Below, piece by piece: positions 44,900 through 53,412 of a stretch of 64,000 nucleotides of DNA. Origin of the DNA: an uncultured Oscillospiraceae bacterium (lineage in GTDB: Bacteria > Bacillota > Clostridia > Oscillospirales > Acutalibacteraceae); contig URKX01000007.1 of the NCBI GenBank assembly GCA_900548545.1, positions 1 to 64,000 of the forward strand. The letters are read 5' to 3'. Positions within the stretch are counted from its first letter, which is position 1. Every line of letters begins with the position of its first letter. The position numbers and the translations under genes were made by a program. The notes under the pieces are model-generated. The model did not search any database. It had not been told where the DNA came from and saw only the letters and a program-made list of their open reading frames with translations.

Positions 44900-46312
44900 A
44901 TGTTACAATATGTCAGCACAAAGTACGGCCAACTGGAAGGAACCGTCTCCCCCAGAGGATATACCCTCTTTAAAGGCGTCCCCTACGCTGCCCCGCCTGT
45001 GGGGAAGATGCGATGGAAGCCCTCGGTGGATCCAGCGCCCTGGGATGGTATAAGAGCTTGTGATCAATGGGGTAATGCCTGCTTGCAAGCCGTCACCATG
45101 GACGACCCTACAGCGGGATACGGGAAAGAGTTCTATGCTACGGGAGACTATCCTCCTAGAATGGATGAGGACTGTCTCTATTTGAACATCTGGACTCCGG
45201 CCCAGGATCCTGGAGAAAAATTACCAGTGATGATGTGGATCCACGGAGGGGGTGTGCAAACGGGTTTCAGCCATGAGTTAGAGTTTGACGGGGACGGTTT
45301 CTGCCAGCGGGGAGTGATCCTAGTGACGGTAAATTACCGGCTGAACATTTTCGGCTACTTCGCCCACCCGGAACTCACTCTGGAAAGCCCACAAGGGGCC
45401 AGCGGCAACTATGGCTTGCTGGACCAGATCCAGGCGCTGCGGTGGATCCACGAAAACATCGCCGCTTTCGGAGGGGATCCGGACCGTGTTACCGTGTTCG
45501 GTCAATCTGGTGGCGGCCGATCTACGCAGGCTATCAGTTGTTCCCCCTTGGCCAAGGGCCTGGCGCACCGTGCCATCGTTCAGTCTGCGGGAGGATTGCA
45601 AACTGCCATGGGACGTCTTCCCCGAGAGGAACTGGAACGCCGAGGCGTGGATTTCATGAACTACACTGGCTGCCAGAACTTGGCCCAGTTGCGACTGCTT
45701 CCTGCCCGGCAGCTTTTAGAGTTGTTCAACCAGTATACTCAGCCGGTAAACGGAGACTTCCGAGCCGCTATGCAAAAAGGATTTAACATTAGCACTGATG
45801 GCTATGCTTTGCCCCTTTCCATGGAGGATTCCCTCCGTGAAGGTACTCAGGGCAACTTGGATTACTTGCTTGGCTGTACCACCGGGGATATGGGTTCCAT
45901 GCTCCAATCCTTGGCTGGATGGGCACAGCTACAAGTTACACAAGGAAAAAAACCAGCCTATTTGTATCAGTTTTCCCGCAACTTGCCCACAGATAACCCA
46001 TCCAACCCAAAGGAGCTGAAGGGGGCTTTCCACTCCTCAGATCTGTGGTATACTTTCGGCACTTTGGGTCGTTGCTGGCGTCCCATGACACCAGGGGATT
46101 ACCAACTCAGCCAGACTATGGCGGACGCCTGGGCCAATTTCGCCAAAACTGGCAACCCCAACGGAGAGGGTGCGCCCCATTGGGATACCTACAATCCTGC
46201 CGCGCCAGCGATGATGGTATTCAATGTGGCAGAGGAGGGAGGCAGCCACATGACTTCCGCGGACCAAGAAGGTCACCTGGTCCAAGATATCGCACGCATG
46301 ATGGAAGAGTGA
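44900..46312 (+). CDS. Type B carboxylesterase (2)
   Basis: A 470-residue alpha/beta hydrolase. GGG at 116-118 (WIHGGG) forms the oxyanion hole, Ser203 in FGQSGGG is the nucleophile, and the histidine is likely in FHSSDLWY. It has no signal peptide. The frame is open further upstream into the relic, but AGGGAGG lies before the ATG at 44900. It is shorter than the first esterase (540), mainly by a missing middle segment. Both probably work on the island's unknown ester substrate. Confidence 0.9.
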   Translation: MLQYVSTKYGQLEGTVSPRGYTLFKGVPYAAPPVGKMRWKPSVDPAPWDGIRACDQWGNACLQAVTMDDPTAGYGKEFYATGDYPPRMDEDCLYLNIWTPAQDPGEKLPVMMWIHGGGVQTGFSHELEFDGDGFCQRGVILVTVNYRLNIFGYFAHPELTLESPQGASGNYGLLDQIQALRWIHENIAAFGGDPDRVTVFGQSGGGRSTQAISCSPLAKGLAHRAIVQSAGGLQTAMGRLPREELERRGVDFMNYTGCQNLAQLRLLPARQLLELFNQYTQPVNGDFRAAMQKGFNISTDGYALPLSMEDSLREGTQGNLDYLLGCTTGDMGSMLQSLAGWAQLQVTQGKKPAYLYQFSRNLPTDNPSNPKELKGAFHSSDLWYTFGTLGRCWRPMTPGDYQLSQTMADAWANFAKTGNPNGEGAPHWDTYNPAAPAMMVFNVAEEGGSHMTSADQEGHLVQDIARMMEE

Positions 46313-46543
46313 GATTCTTTCTCTTCCCGCCTGCTAGGCTCCGCTCGGGCAGAAGACGGTTGGAATCTCCCAGCACCGCAGGTAACGACGAACCCGGCAC
46401 TATCTTGCAAAGGCTACAAATGGTATAGCAGGCCAGTAATATGTACAGACAAACACATGAGGCCATCGTCCGACAGACGAGAGAAACTGCTCCAAATGAA
46501 CAACATTATAAAAGAGAGATCCAGCGGAGGAGGAAAGCGTGCA

Positions 46544-47210
46544 GTGCAGGAAAACACACCAAATTCAAAAGCCTCATTGTGAACATGGAAATTCATTGTC
46601 CTCATTTTGATCAACCTGACAAACGGTGCGGCGGGGCAGATGACCTTCCCCCTGGTGGCCAGCTTCGCCCTGGACCTGGGCGCGGAATTGACGGTGGCCT
46701 CGTCCATCGCGGGGATCATGTCACTGATTGGAATGTTCATGTCCCCGGTGGCGGGGGTTTTGTCCGACCGGATGAACCGCAAACGGCTGCTGATGTGCAC
46801 CGAGCTGTTCTATGCCCTGTTTTTGCTGGGCCACGCCTTTGCTACCACCATCCCCTTTTTGGTGTTCCTGCGGGCGGGCGCCGGCGTGTTCTTCACCATC
46901 AACTCCGTGCTTACCACCGCCTACGCCAGCGAGTTCATCCCCCGGGACCGCATGGGGAAGGGCCTGGGTTACTTCGGCTTGGTGATGCCCCTGGCCCAGG
47001 CGGTGGGCCCGGCCCTGGGCAACGCTCTGGCGCCCATCGGGAGGTAGCTTCTTCATGAAATCTTTCGGTTATGAGGAGATGTTTTTCGGCATGGGCGTGG
47101 CAACCTTGTTCATTGGGATGCTCTTCCTGCTGTGGAACTATTTGCGGGAGAAAAGGGCAAATCAAAAGCAAAGCGGCTTATTTAACTCCTTGCCAAAACA
47201 AAAAAGATAG
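46544..47210 (+). pseudogene. MFS transporter relic
   Basis: The reading starts at a GTG with AGGAGG upstream and hits a TGA near residue 13, where a tryptophan codon would fit (…SKASL-stop-TWKFIVLILINL). The frame then continues through a recognisable MFS first half with VLSDRMNRKRLL. It stops at 47047. In another frame, GGSFFMKSFGYEEMFFGMGV to LWNYLREKR gives the last helix of the same type of protein. About half the gene between is deleted. It marks the right margin of the island cargo. Confidence 0.8.
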
Positions 47211-47417
47211 TGTATCCCGAAACAAGCGGTATCTCGATGGATAAACAGTATGGTAACCGAACAACAAATGGAGGCGCCACTTATTTTGTCTTATTCTTTT
47301 GGAATACTTTTTGTTTTTAGCTTATGTATTGCTGAAAACAGTGTATTTTAACTTTTAATTGTCCGTCCAACATTGGAAATACAAATCCCTCCAGAGAATC
47401 CATTTCCTTGGGGATAA

Positions 47418-47455
47418 GTGCGATAGGATTCGAACAAGCAGTCTACAGAATTGAG
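47418..47455 (-). other. Decayed tRNA-like fragment
   Basis: GTGCGATAGGATTCGAACAAG and following bases match the tRNA-Arg-like att sequence with scattered changes. It lies 168 bases left of the good copy at 47623. The rest of the 47211-47493 gap holds nothing recognisable. Confidence 0.5.
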
Positions 47456-47588
47456 GGCAAAAGAATAAAACCATACTAATTCTTAGTGTTGGTCACTATT
47501 TGACTACTACAGAAAATCTCCCTAACCCACAAATCTGCCGTTCTACTCCTGGGCACATTGCCTTTTCCGCCGTCATTTTAGACATAAG

Positions 47589-47623
47589 AAAACCTCCAAA
47601 GGAGTTAATCCTTTGGAGGTTTT
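47589..47623 (-). terminator. tRNA-associated terminator, copy 2
   Basis: The same 14-bp stem (AAAACCTCCAAAGG with its complement) as at 26843, directly after the CCA end of the tRNA fragment on the minus strand. Confidence 0.75.
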
Positions 47624-47667
47624 GGTGCGCCCGACTGGATTCGAACCAGCGGCCTACAGAGTCGGAG
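47623..47667 (-). other. tRNA-Arg(CCG)-like 3' half, second attachment site
   Basis: Identical over 45 bases to 26877-26921, from the anticodon loop to CCA. As there, the 5' half of the tRNA is missing. The two copies are the natural candidates for attL and attR of the 20.7-kb segment, or for junctions of tandem elements. Confidence 0.7.
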
Positions 47668-47926
47668 TTATCAGGCCGTCAAGTAAGAAACCTAGGTTTC
47701 ATGCGGGTTTCAGGTACATCGCACAAAATTAGCACCGATTTGCAAAAACAGTGGAAGCCCTTGGCACGCCTAGGCTCCCACGGTTTTTCCGGTTTTTAGG
47801 AAATAGTAGTCAAACAGTAGTCAGAAGGTAGGCAGAAAGAGAAAAGTCACTGGGTGAAAGAGGGGCGAATTTTGGAGAGTTGAATCACAGCCGGTGTTTC
47901 ATTCCTGATACTTGGTTTTAAAACGC

Positions 47927-47970
47927 CATATTTTAGATTATTGCGGCAAGACGCAAAAATCCAAAATATG
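47927..47970. promoter_or_regulatory. Inverted repeat upstream of the DUF4143 gene
   Basis: CATATTTTAGATT and AATCCAAAATATG form a 13-bp inverted repeat with one mismatch, ending five bases before the -35 box. It may be an operator. Confidence 0.45.
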
Positions 47971-47974
47971 ACAG

Positions 47975-48003
47975 TTGTAAAATAAACTTACTGGTGCTAT
48001 ACT
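47975..48003 (+). promoter_or_regulatory. Sigma-A-type promoter of the DUF4143 ATPase gene
   Basis: TTGTAA (47975) and TATACT (47998) are spaced by 17 bases, 57 bases ahead of the ATG. Confidence 0.6.
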
Positions 48004-48060
48004 GTTATTGAAGATTTTTGCAGCTATCCGCAAAAAAGCAAAACGATAGGAGTTTGGAAT

Positions 48061-49314
48061 ATGGAAATCAGACGGGATCGATATTTGAACCTGCTTATCA
48101 GCAAGAAGCACAATGGGTTAATTAAGGTTATAACTGGGATGCGAAGATGCGGAAAGTCTTATCTACTTTTCAATCTTTTCAAAGAACATTTACTCTCAGA
48201 AAAAATTGACGAAGATCACATTATTGAAATTGCATTTGACGCTTTTGAGAATAAACAGTATCGAGACCCCAACAAGCTATACCCTTATCTGAAAGGGCAG
48301 ATCAGCGACCAGGGGATGTACTATGTGCTTCTGGATGAAGTACAGTTACTAGATGACTTTGAAGCAATATTAAACAGCCTGACACGGATGAACAACGTGG
48401 ATGTATATGTAACCGGAAGCAACGCCCGCTTCCTTTCGAAAGATGTGATTACCGAATTCAGAGGCCGGGGCGATGAAGTGCATATGTATCCTCTGAGTTT
48501 TGCGGAATTCATGACAGTCTATCAAGGCACAAAGCAGGATGGCTGGAACGAGTATATGCTATACGGCGGCCTGCCTCTTGTGTTGAGCTTTCAAACACCC
48601 GATCAAAAAATTTCTTTTCTAAAAGCTCTTTTTGAAGAAACCTATATTTCCGATATTGTCGGAAGGCATAATGTTCGCAACAAGGCAGAACTGGAAGACC
48701 TTCTCAACATCCTTTCTTCCGCCATCGGTTCCTTGACAAATCCAGAGAAACTTTCCGCAACTTTTAAGACAGTTAAGAAAAAGAAAATAAGCAGCAATAC
48801 CATCAAAAAATATATTGAGTATCTGTGCGATTCTTTTCTTATCGAAAGCGCAGTGCGGTATGATGTGAAAGGGAAGAAATATATCGACACCCCCATTAAA
48901 TACTATTTTACTGACATGGGGCTTCGAAATGCCAGGTTAAATTTCAGGAAGTTGGAAGAAACGCATACCATGGAAAATATCATCTTCAATGAACTTAAAA
49001 TCCGTGGATTCAATGTTGACGTGGGCGTTATCACACAGTATGACCGGAATGAGAAAGGAAACAGCATCCGAAAACAGTTAGAGATTGATTTTGTCTGCAA
49101 TCAAGGCTCCAAGCGTTACTATATTCAATCGGCGTATGCGATTTCAGACCCGGCAAAGCTGGAACAGGAACAGCGCTCTCTCATGATGACAGGGGATTTT
49201 TTCAAACGCATCATCATCACGAAAGATACCCCCGCACCGCATTATAACGAGAATGGTGTTCTGATTATGAACATCTACGATTTTCTCTTGGATGACAATA
49301 GTTTAGAAAACTAA
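48061..49314 (+). CDS. AAA_14/DUF4143 family ATPase
   Basis: A 417-residue ATP-binding protein. The Walker A motif is GMRRCGKSYLL (residues about 27-37), Walker B is YVLLDEVQLL, and sensor residues lie in VTGSNARFLS. The C-terminal DUF4143 region includes YYFTDMGLRN and LEIDFVCNQ, a nuclease-like fold. These proteins are common in gut Clostridia with unknown role. TAGGAG precedes the ATG, and the codon use is AT-richer than neighbours, which suggests separate acquisition. Confidence 0.87.
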   Translation: MEIRRDRYLNLLISKKHNGLIKVITGMRRCGKSYLLFNLFKEHLLSEKIDEDHIIEIAFDAFENKQYRDPNKLYPYLKGQISDQGMYYVLLDEVQLLDDFEAILNSLTRMNNVDVYVTGSNARFLSKDVITEFRGRGDEVHMYPLSFAEFMTVYQGTKQDGWNEYMLYGGLPLVLSFQTPDQKISFLKALFEETYISDIVGRHNVRNKAELEDLLNILSSAIGSLTNPEKLSATFKTVKKKKISSNTIKKYIEYLCDSFLIESAVRYDVKGKKYIDTPIKYYFTDMGLRNARLNFRKLEETHTMENIIFNELKIRGFNVDVGVITQYDRNEKGNSIRKQLEIDFVCNQGSKRYYIQSAYAISDPAKLEQEQRSLMMTGDFFKRIIITKDTPAPHYNENGVLIMNIYDFLLDDNSLEN

Positions 49315-49440
49315 AAATGCGGGATGGTCTTGGGCTGCTGTTGACTTACAGGGTTGCCGCCATCAGAGAACAGAGGACGAACAGATCCACAAGCAACGCT
49401 GGCACCAACGCGAAAGGGATGAGGAGGTAATTCCAGGAAG

Positions 49441-49458
49441 AGTACATTACAATGTACT
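49441..49458. promoter_or_regulatory. Palindromic operator candidate before the XRE gene
   Basis: AGTACATT-AC-AATGTACT is a perfect 8-bp palindrome with a two-base centre, 43 bases before TATAAT. It is a likely binding site for the XRE repressor. Confidence 0.5.
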
Positions 49459-49500
49459 CGTCCCAGTCTTCTAACTCGTGTCTCGGAAATTCCCACCCTC

Positions 49501-49506
49501 TATAAT
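49501..49506 (+). promoter_or_regulatory. -10 box of the XRE gene
   Basis: A perfect TATAAT lies 34 bases before the ATG; no clear -35 is present, which would suit a regulated promoter. Confidence 0.5.
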
Positions 49507-49539
49507 GAACCTACAATTTCACAATTGGAGGTTTTGTTT

Positions 49540-49881
49540 ATGAAGATCAACTACAAAAAACTGGGAAAACGCATTCAGTCCGCCAGGAAAGAGACGGGGC
49601 TTTCCCAAGAGCAGCTGGCCGAAGCTATTGGAAAATCCCCGTCCGCTGTTAGCACCATAGAGACTGGAAAGAGAGGGGCGAGCCTGGAAACATTGGTCCA
49701 CATCGCCAATGTGCTGCAGGTATCCGCCGACTATTTGCTGGCCGATCAGCTGCCCCACATCCCCTGGGAGGCCTCCCGGAGATCCCTCCTCTTTTTTCAC
49801 AACTGTGAGGAATGGGAATTGCTGTTGCTGCAAGAGGTAGCCCATTGCATCCATGGGGCGCTGCTGCGGCGTTTCCGGTAA
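49540..49881 (+). CDS. XRE family transcriptional regulator
   Basis: A 113-residue protein with an N-terminal helix-turn-helix (GKRIQSARKETGLSQEQLAE, PSAVSTIETGKRGAS) and a short C-terminal tail. GGAGG lies eight bases before the ATG at 49540. It is followed by a strong terminator and then by the recombinase operon with its own promoter. It probably acts as the element's repressor. Confidence 0.88.
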   Translation: MKINYKKLGKRIQSARKETGLSQEQLAEAIGKSPSAVSTIETGKRGASLETLVHIANVLQVSADYLLADQLPHIPWEASRRSLLFFHNCEEWELLLLQEVAHCIHGALLRRFR

Positions 49882-49897
49882 TTATTTCCTCGTTTTT

Positions 49898-49940
49898 GAC
49901 CGGGAGTCAAGTTCCTGACTCCCGGTCGCTTTTGTTTTTT
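49898..49940 (+). terminator. Terminator after the XRE gene
   Basis: GACCGGGAGTC and its exact complement enclose eight bases, followed by GCTTTTGTTTTTT. Confidence 0.85.
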
Positions 49941-49951
49941 GGGGGATTCAC

Positions 49952-49957
49952 TATAAT
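49952..49957 (+). promoter_or_regulatory. -10 box of the recombinase operon
   Basis: A perfect TATAAT, 34 bases before the chosen start of the first recombinase-operon gene. No good -35 is visible. Confidence 0.5.
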
Positions 49958-49991
49958 GGGTGATGAGAACCGACAGGAGGTGAGAAGCGCA

Positions 49992-50558
49992 ATGACATCT
50001 ACGGCGCCGGGAATGTGGGGACAAGAAGCACCATTCGCACCATTGCTGCAGTTGACAGATTCCGATACAAGGCAGCGGAGGATTGGAAATGTCCGGCAGG
50101 AAAGGCCGTCCTCAGCGCACCCTTTTCATGTGGCGGTGTATATCCGGTATTTCAACCAAACCCGCTACAAAAATTACCTGGAGCTTCACAAAAAGGCCTT
50201 TGCCGATTCCATGGCCCGCTGCCCCAACTGGGACTTTGTGGGTTTCTATATCGATGAGGGTTCCACCGCGCCCCGCATGGAAAGCGCCAAAGCCTGGTCA
50301 CGGCTGCTGCAGGACTGCCAAGACGGGAAGGTGGACTTGATCGTCACGCAGAAAACGGGAAATGTATCTCAAAAGCCCTTTGAGGTGTCTTTCTGCGCCA
50401 GGCTTTTGGCGGCGCTTCCCCACCCAGTGGGGATCTACTTCATTTCTGAGGACATTTTCACGTTGGCCTCTTACTACCAAGAAGACCTACGGGATCCCAT
50501 CTTCCTGCCGAATCCAGAAGGCCCCACCTTGCCAAGGGAGGAGCATCATGATGTATGA
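49992..50558 (+). CDS. Resolvase-like protein lacking the catalytic serine
   Basis: A 188-residue protein whose middle (VAVYIRYFNQT, FVGFYIDEGSTAP, LLQDCQDGKVDLIVTQKTGNVSQ) aligns with the N-terminal domain of serine recombinases (VAVYARVSTGN, ARIYADEGISG, MIADCKAGKIDLILTKSVSRFAR in the next gene). The position of the catalytic Ser is a Phe, and the conserved SRFAR arginines are gone. It cannot cut DNA in the usual way. AGGAGG precedes the ATG; the next gene overlaps its end by 11 bases. It likely is an accessory partner of the active recombinase. Confidence 0.75.
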   Translation: MTSTAPGMWGQEAPFAPLLQLTDSDTRQRRIGNVRQERPSSAHPFHVAVYIRYFNQTRYKNYLELHKKAFADSMARCPNWDFVGFYIDEGSTAPRMESAKAWSRLLQDCQDGKVDLIVTQKTGNVSQKPFEVSFCARLLAALPHPVGIYFISEDIFTLASYYQEDLRDPIFLPNPEGPTLPREEHHDV

Positions 50559-52368
50559 AGCCAAAAAAACCAATGGCCTCTCCCAAAAGGAACGTGTGCG
50601 CCGGCGCATTCACACGCCAATCGACCAGGAGAATTACACGTTCTTTCCCGCCAAAGAACCGAGGGATTTCTTTGGGGAAAGTTCCACGCTGTCGGTGGCT
50701 GTCTACGCCCGGGTGTCCACCGGGAATGTGGAGCAGACCTCCTCCTACGAGCTGCAGAAAAAGTATTACGAGGATTATGTCCGCCGCCACCCCAACTGGA
50801 CTTTGGCACGCATCTACGCCGATGAAGGAATCAGCGGCACCTCCTTGGCCCACCGGGAGCAATTCCACCAGATGATTGCGGACTGTAAGGCAGGGAAAAT
50901 TGACCTCATCCTCACCAAAAGCGTTTCCCGCTTTGCCAGGAATGTGGTGGACTGCATCAGCACCGTGCGGATGTTGGGGGAACTTTCTTCGCCGGTCGGG
51001 GTGTTTTTTGAGAGCGAGTGCATTTTCTCCCTAAAGGAAGATTCCCAAATGGCCCTGTCCTTCCAGGCTACCATGGCCCAGGAGGAATCCCATACCCGCA
51101 GCCGGAGCATGGAGACTTCCCTGCGGATGCGCCTGGACGGCGGGCTGCCCCTGACTCCCAAGCTGCTGGGGTATTCCCATGACAGCGAAGGGAACCTGGT
51201 GGTAAACCCCCAGGAAGCCCCCACGGTAAAGCTGATTTTTTACCTGTACCTTTACGGCTATTCCACCAGCGAGATTGCGGAAATCCTCACACGCCAGGGA
51301 AGGAAAACATATTTGGGCAATCTTCGGTGGACGTCCAACACGGTGGTACAGGTGCTGCGCAACGAGCGCCACTGCGGGGACGTACTCACCCGAAAAACCT
51401 TTACCCCCAACTACCTCACCCACAAAGCCAAGAAGAATAAAGGCGACCGGCCCCAAAGCCTTTACCGCAACCATCACGAAGCCATTGTCTCTCGGGAGGA
51501 TTTCATCGCCGTCCAACACCTGCTGGACAATGCCAAATACGGCAACAAATCCTTTCTCCCAGAGCTTCGGGTGGTGGATCAAGGGCTGCTGCGGGGCTTC
51601 GTGGTGCTCCATCCCCGCTGGGCTGGATTTCGTCCAGAGGATTACCTGCAAGCGTCCGCTGCTGCCCACGCAGAGGAAGAGGAGAAAGGATCTGCCTCCT
51701 CGCCATGGGATGGCTTCGAGAGGACGCGTTCCCAGCTGTTTTCAGAGGCGCAGCAGGCATCCATAGTTTTCCAGCGGAACAAAGTGCGGCTAAGCGCCGT
51801 ATGTGTGCGGGATTTGGGGGAGCGCAATAAGGTGGAACTGTTGGTAGATCCTCTGCGAAAACTATTGGCCTTGCGCACAGCCCCTTCCTCCAGCCGGAAC
51901 GCCCTTACCTGCTCTACGCTCTCCAACGGTGTTTACTATCCCCGAGAGATGGGCGCCGCCGCGTATTTCTCCACGCTTTTTACTCTGTTGGGCTGGAATA
52001 TCGAACTCAAGTACCGCGTATCCGGCATTCGCTACCGTGGGGTGGGAGAGACAGCCTACCTTTTCCGGGCCAGGGACGGGGAGGCATACTTCACCCCTCA
52101 CTCCATAGAAACCGGTGTGCCGGACGGCTGGGAACCGCTGCTGCGGTCAGGAAAACAAGTTCGGGGCATCCCGGTAGAGTGGGTTTCCTCCTTTGGGGAG
52201 CCTTTTGTCCCAGAAGAACCAGTGGGGAAGGACAGCTGGAACATGAAAGATCTTGGCCGCCTGCTGGAAACCAGGGAAACACTTCGCACCACCAGCCGGG
52301 AAGAGATGGAACGCTATATCCACTCCATGCTGGGGGATGCCATGGGAAAGGAAGTTTGGAATGGCTGA
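50548..52368 (+). CDS. Large serine recombinase with unusual C-terminal domain
   Basis: A 606-residue recombinase: catalytic domain with Ser57 in VYARVS and SRFARN, recombinase domain (about 200-330, KLLGYSHDSEGN to SREDFIAVQHLL). The usual cysteine zinc ribbon is absent: NKSFLPELRVVDQGLLRGF stands where it should be. A C-terminal domain (about 428-515, VELLVDPLRKLL and LGWNIELKYRVSG) is shared with the two proteins that follow. GGGAGG precedes the ATG. It is the probable integrase/excisionase of this accessory segment. Confidence 0.9.
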   Translation: MMYEAKKTNGLSQKERVRRRIHTPIDQENYTFFPAKEPRDFFGESSTLSVAVYARVSTGNVEQTSSYELQKKYYEDYVRRHPNWTLARIYADEGISGTSLAHREQFHQMIADCKAGKIDLILTKSVSRFARNVVDCISTVRMLGELSSPVGVFFESECIFSLKEDSQMALSFQATMAQEESHTRSRSMETSLRMRLDGGLPLTPKLLGYSHDSEGNLVVNPQEAPTVKLIFYLYLYGYSTSEIAEILTRQGRKTYLGNLRWTSNTVVQVLRNERHCGDVLTRKTFTPNYLTHKAKKNKGDRPQSLYRNHHEAIVSREDFIAVQHLLDNAKYGNKSFLPELRVVDQGLLRGFVVLHPRWAGFRPEDYLQASAAAHAEEEEKGSASSPWDGFERTRSQLFSEAQQASIVFQRNKVRLSAVCVRDLGERNKVELLVDPLRKLLALRTAPSSSRNALTCSTLSNGVYYPREMGAAAYFSTLFTLLGWNIELKYRVSGIRYRGVGETAYLFRARDGEAYFTPHSIETGVPDGWEPLLRSGKQVRGIPVEWVSSFGEPFVPEEPVGKDSWNMKDLGRLLETRETLRTTSREEMERYIHSMLGDAMGKEVWNG

Positions 52369-53008
52369 CAATACAACCAAAACGATTGAGCAAGCCGGAG
52401 ACGTGATCCGGTTAGACCACCCCTTTGACTACGAGGGATACCAAGTGGTGCGCCAGGAATTTTTCGCCCATGTAAACGAGCCCGCCGTCACCTTTAACAA
52501 TTACAAATTCTATGGGAACGCAGCCTGCCTGCGGCGCTTCCCCACCACAGAGTTTGTGCAGGTGCTCATCAACCGGGAGCAGAAACTCCTAGTGCTGCGC
52601 CCTTGCGGGGAGGAAGACAGGGACGCCTTCCCTTGGCGGACGCAGAAATCAAAAAAGCCGAAACAGGCCACCTGCCGCCTGTTCTTCGCCAAGGTGTTTG
52701 AGCTGATGGGCTGGAACCCTGCCCACCGTTACCGGTTGTTGGGAAAGGTGGTGCAAGCCGCGGGGGAACGGCTGCTGGTATTTGACATGACCGCTACGGA
52801 AATCTATCAGCGGGTGGGAAAAGATGGGGAAAATCCCAAGACATCCCGCTCTCCCCTGTTTCCGGCGGAGTGGAAAAATCAGTTTGGCTTGCCCTATTCC
52901 CAGCACCAGAGATCCCTGCGGGTGGATTTACTGGATGGGTACGCCATCTACGGCTTGGCGGAAAATCAGACTCCTGCGGAAAACCAACAGGAGGTGCGGC
53001 AGCCGTGA
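52361..53008 (+). CDS. Recombinase-associated protein with shared domain (1)
   Basis: A 215-residue protein of no named family. Residues about 55-150 repeat the pattern of the recombinase C-terminus: FPTTEFVQVLIN, then MGWNPAHRYRLLGKV, then a strand-rich end. The N-terminal 50 residues and the last 60 are unique. Its start overlaps the recombinase stop by eight bases, so the proteins are made together in fixed ratio. A DNA-binding or directionality role in recombination is an inference from position. Confidence 0.7.
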   Translation: MADNTTKTIEQAGDVIRLDHPFDYEGYQVVRQEFFAHVNEPAVTFNNYKFYGNAACLRRFPTTEFVQVLINREQKLLVLRPCGEEDRDAFPWRTQKSKKPKQATCRLFFAKVFELMGWNPAHRYRLLGKVVQAAGERLLVFDMTATEIYQRVGKDGENPKTSRSPLFPAEWKNQFGLPYSQHQRSLRVDLLDGYAIYGLAENQTPAENQQEVRQP

Positions 53009-53412
53009 CAGAGCAACCTGCGAAAACGGTGGAAATCACCATTGACCCTTTGCGAAAAAGGATCCGCATCCACCGGGAGACATTAAAACAGCTTCGCTAC
53101 CCTGCCTATGTGCAGTTCTTGGTAAACCCTGAGAAATCCTACATGGCGGTTCTGGGCTCCGACCGGCCCTTGCGGGGCGGCACGGCAAACCGGCTGCAGA
53201 TCAGCCCGGATAGCCTTCATAGTACGCAGTCCACAGAGCTGTACAGCTCTATCCTTTTGGAAAGCCTTTCTCCTCTCCTGGGGGGCATGAATCCGGCTTA
53301 CAACTACCGCCTGTCCGGGGAAGTGGACGTGGAAAACAGGGTGGCTTATTTTTCACTTAAGCAGATACAGCCCGTGGCTCACAGGAGGCATCATGGAAGC
53401 AAAGAAGTTTGA
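53005..53412 (+). CDS. Recombinase-associated protein with shared domain (2)
   Basis: A 135-residue protein starting with GTG, overlapping the previous stop by four bases, with AGGAGG ten bases upstream. It is almost only the shared domain: ITIDPLRKRIRI (compare VDPLRKLLAL in the recombinase), YPAYVQFLVNPEKS and MNPAYNYRLSGEV. No motif of known function is present. It is the minimal form of the domain and so the best starting point for defining it. Confidence 0.7.
   Translation: MTEQPAKTVEITIDPLRKRIRIHRETLKQLRYPAYVQFLVNPEKSYMAVLGSDRPLRGGTANRLQISPDSLHSTQSTELYSSILLESLSPLLGGMNPAYNYRLSGEVDVENRVAYFSLKQIQPVAHRRHHGSKEV

Larger units (their letters stand above)
47494..47814. repeat. 320-bp island-boundary repeat, copy 2
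   Basis: Same orientation and layout as 26748-27067: CACTATTTGACTACTAC at one end, TAGTAGTCAAA at the other, with terminator, tRNA 3' half and the conserved GGTACATCGCA region between. The core around the tRNA is identical, whereas the flanking parts have diverged. The distance between the copies is 20.7 kb. Confidence 0.8.
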
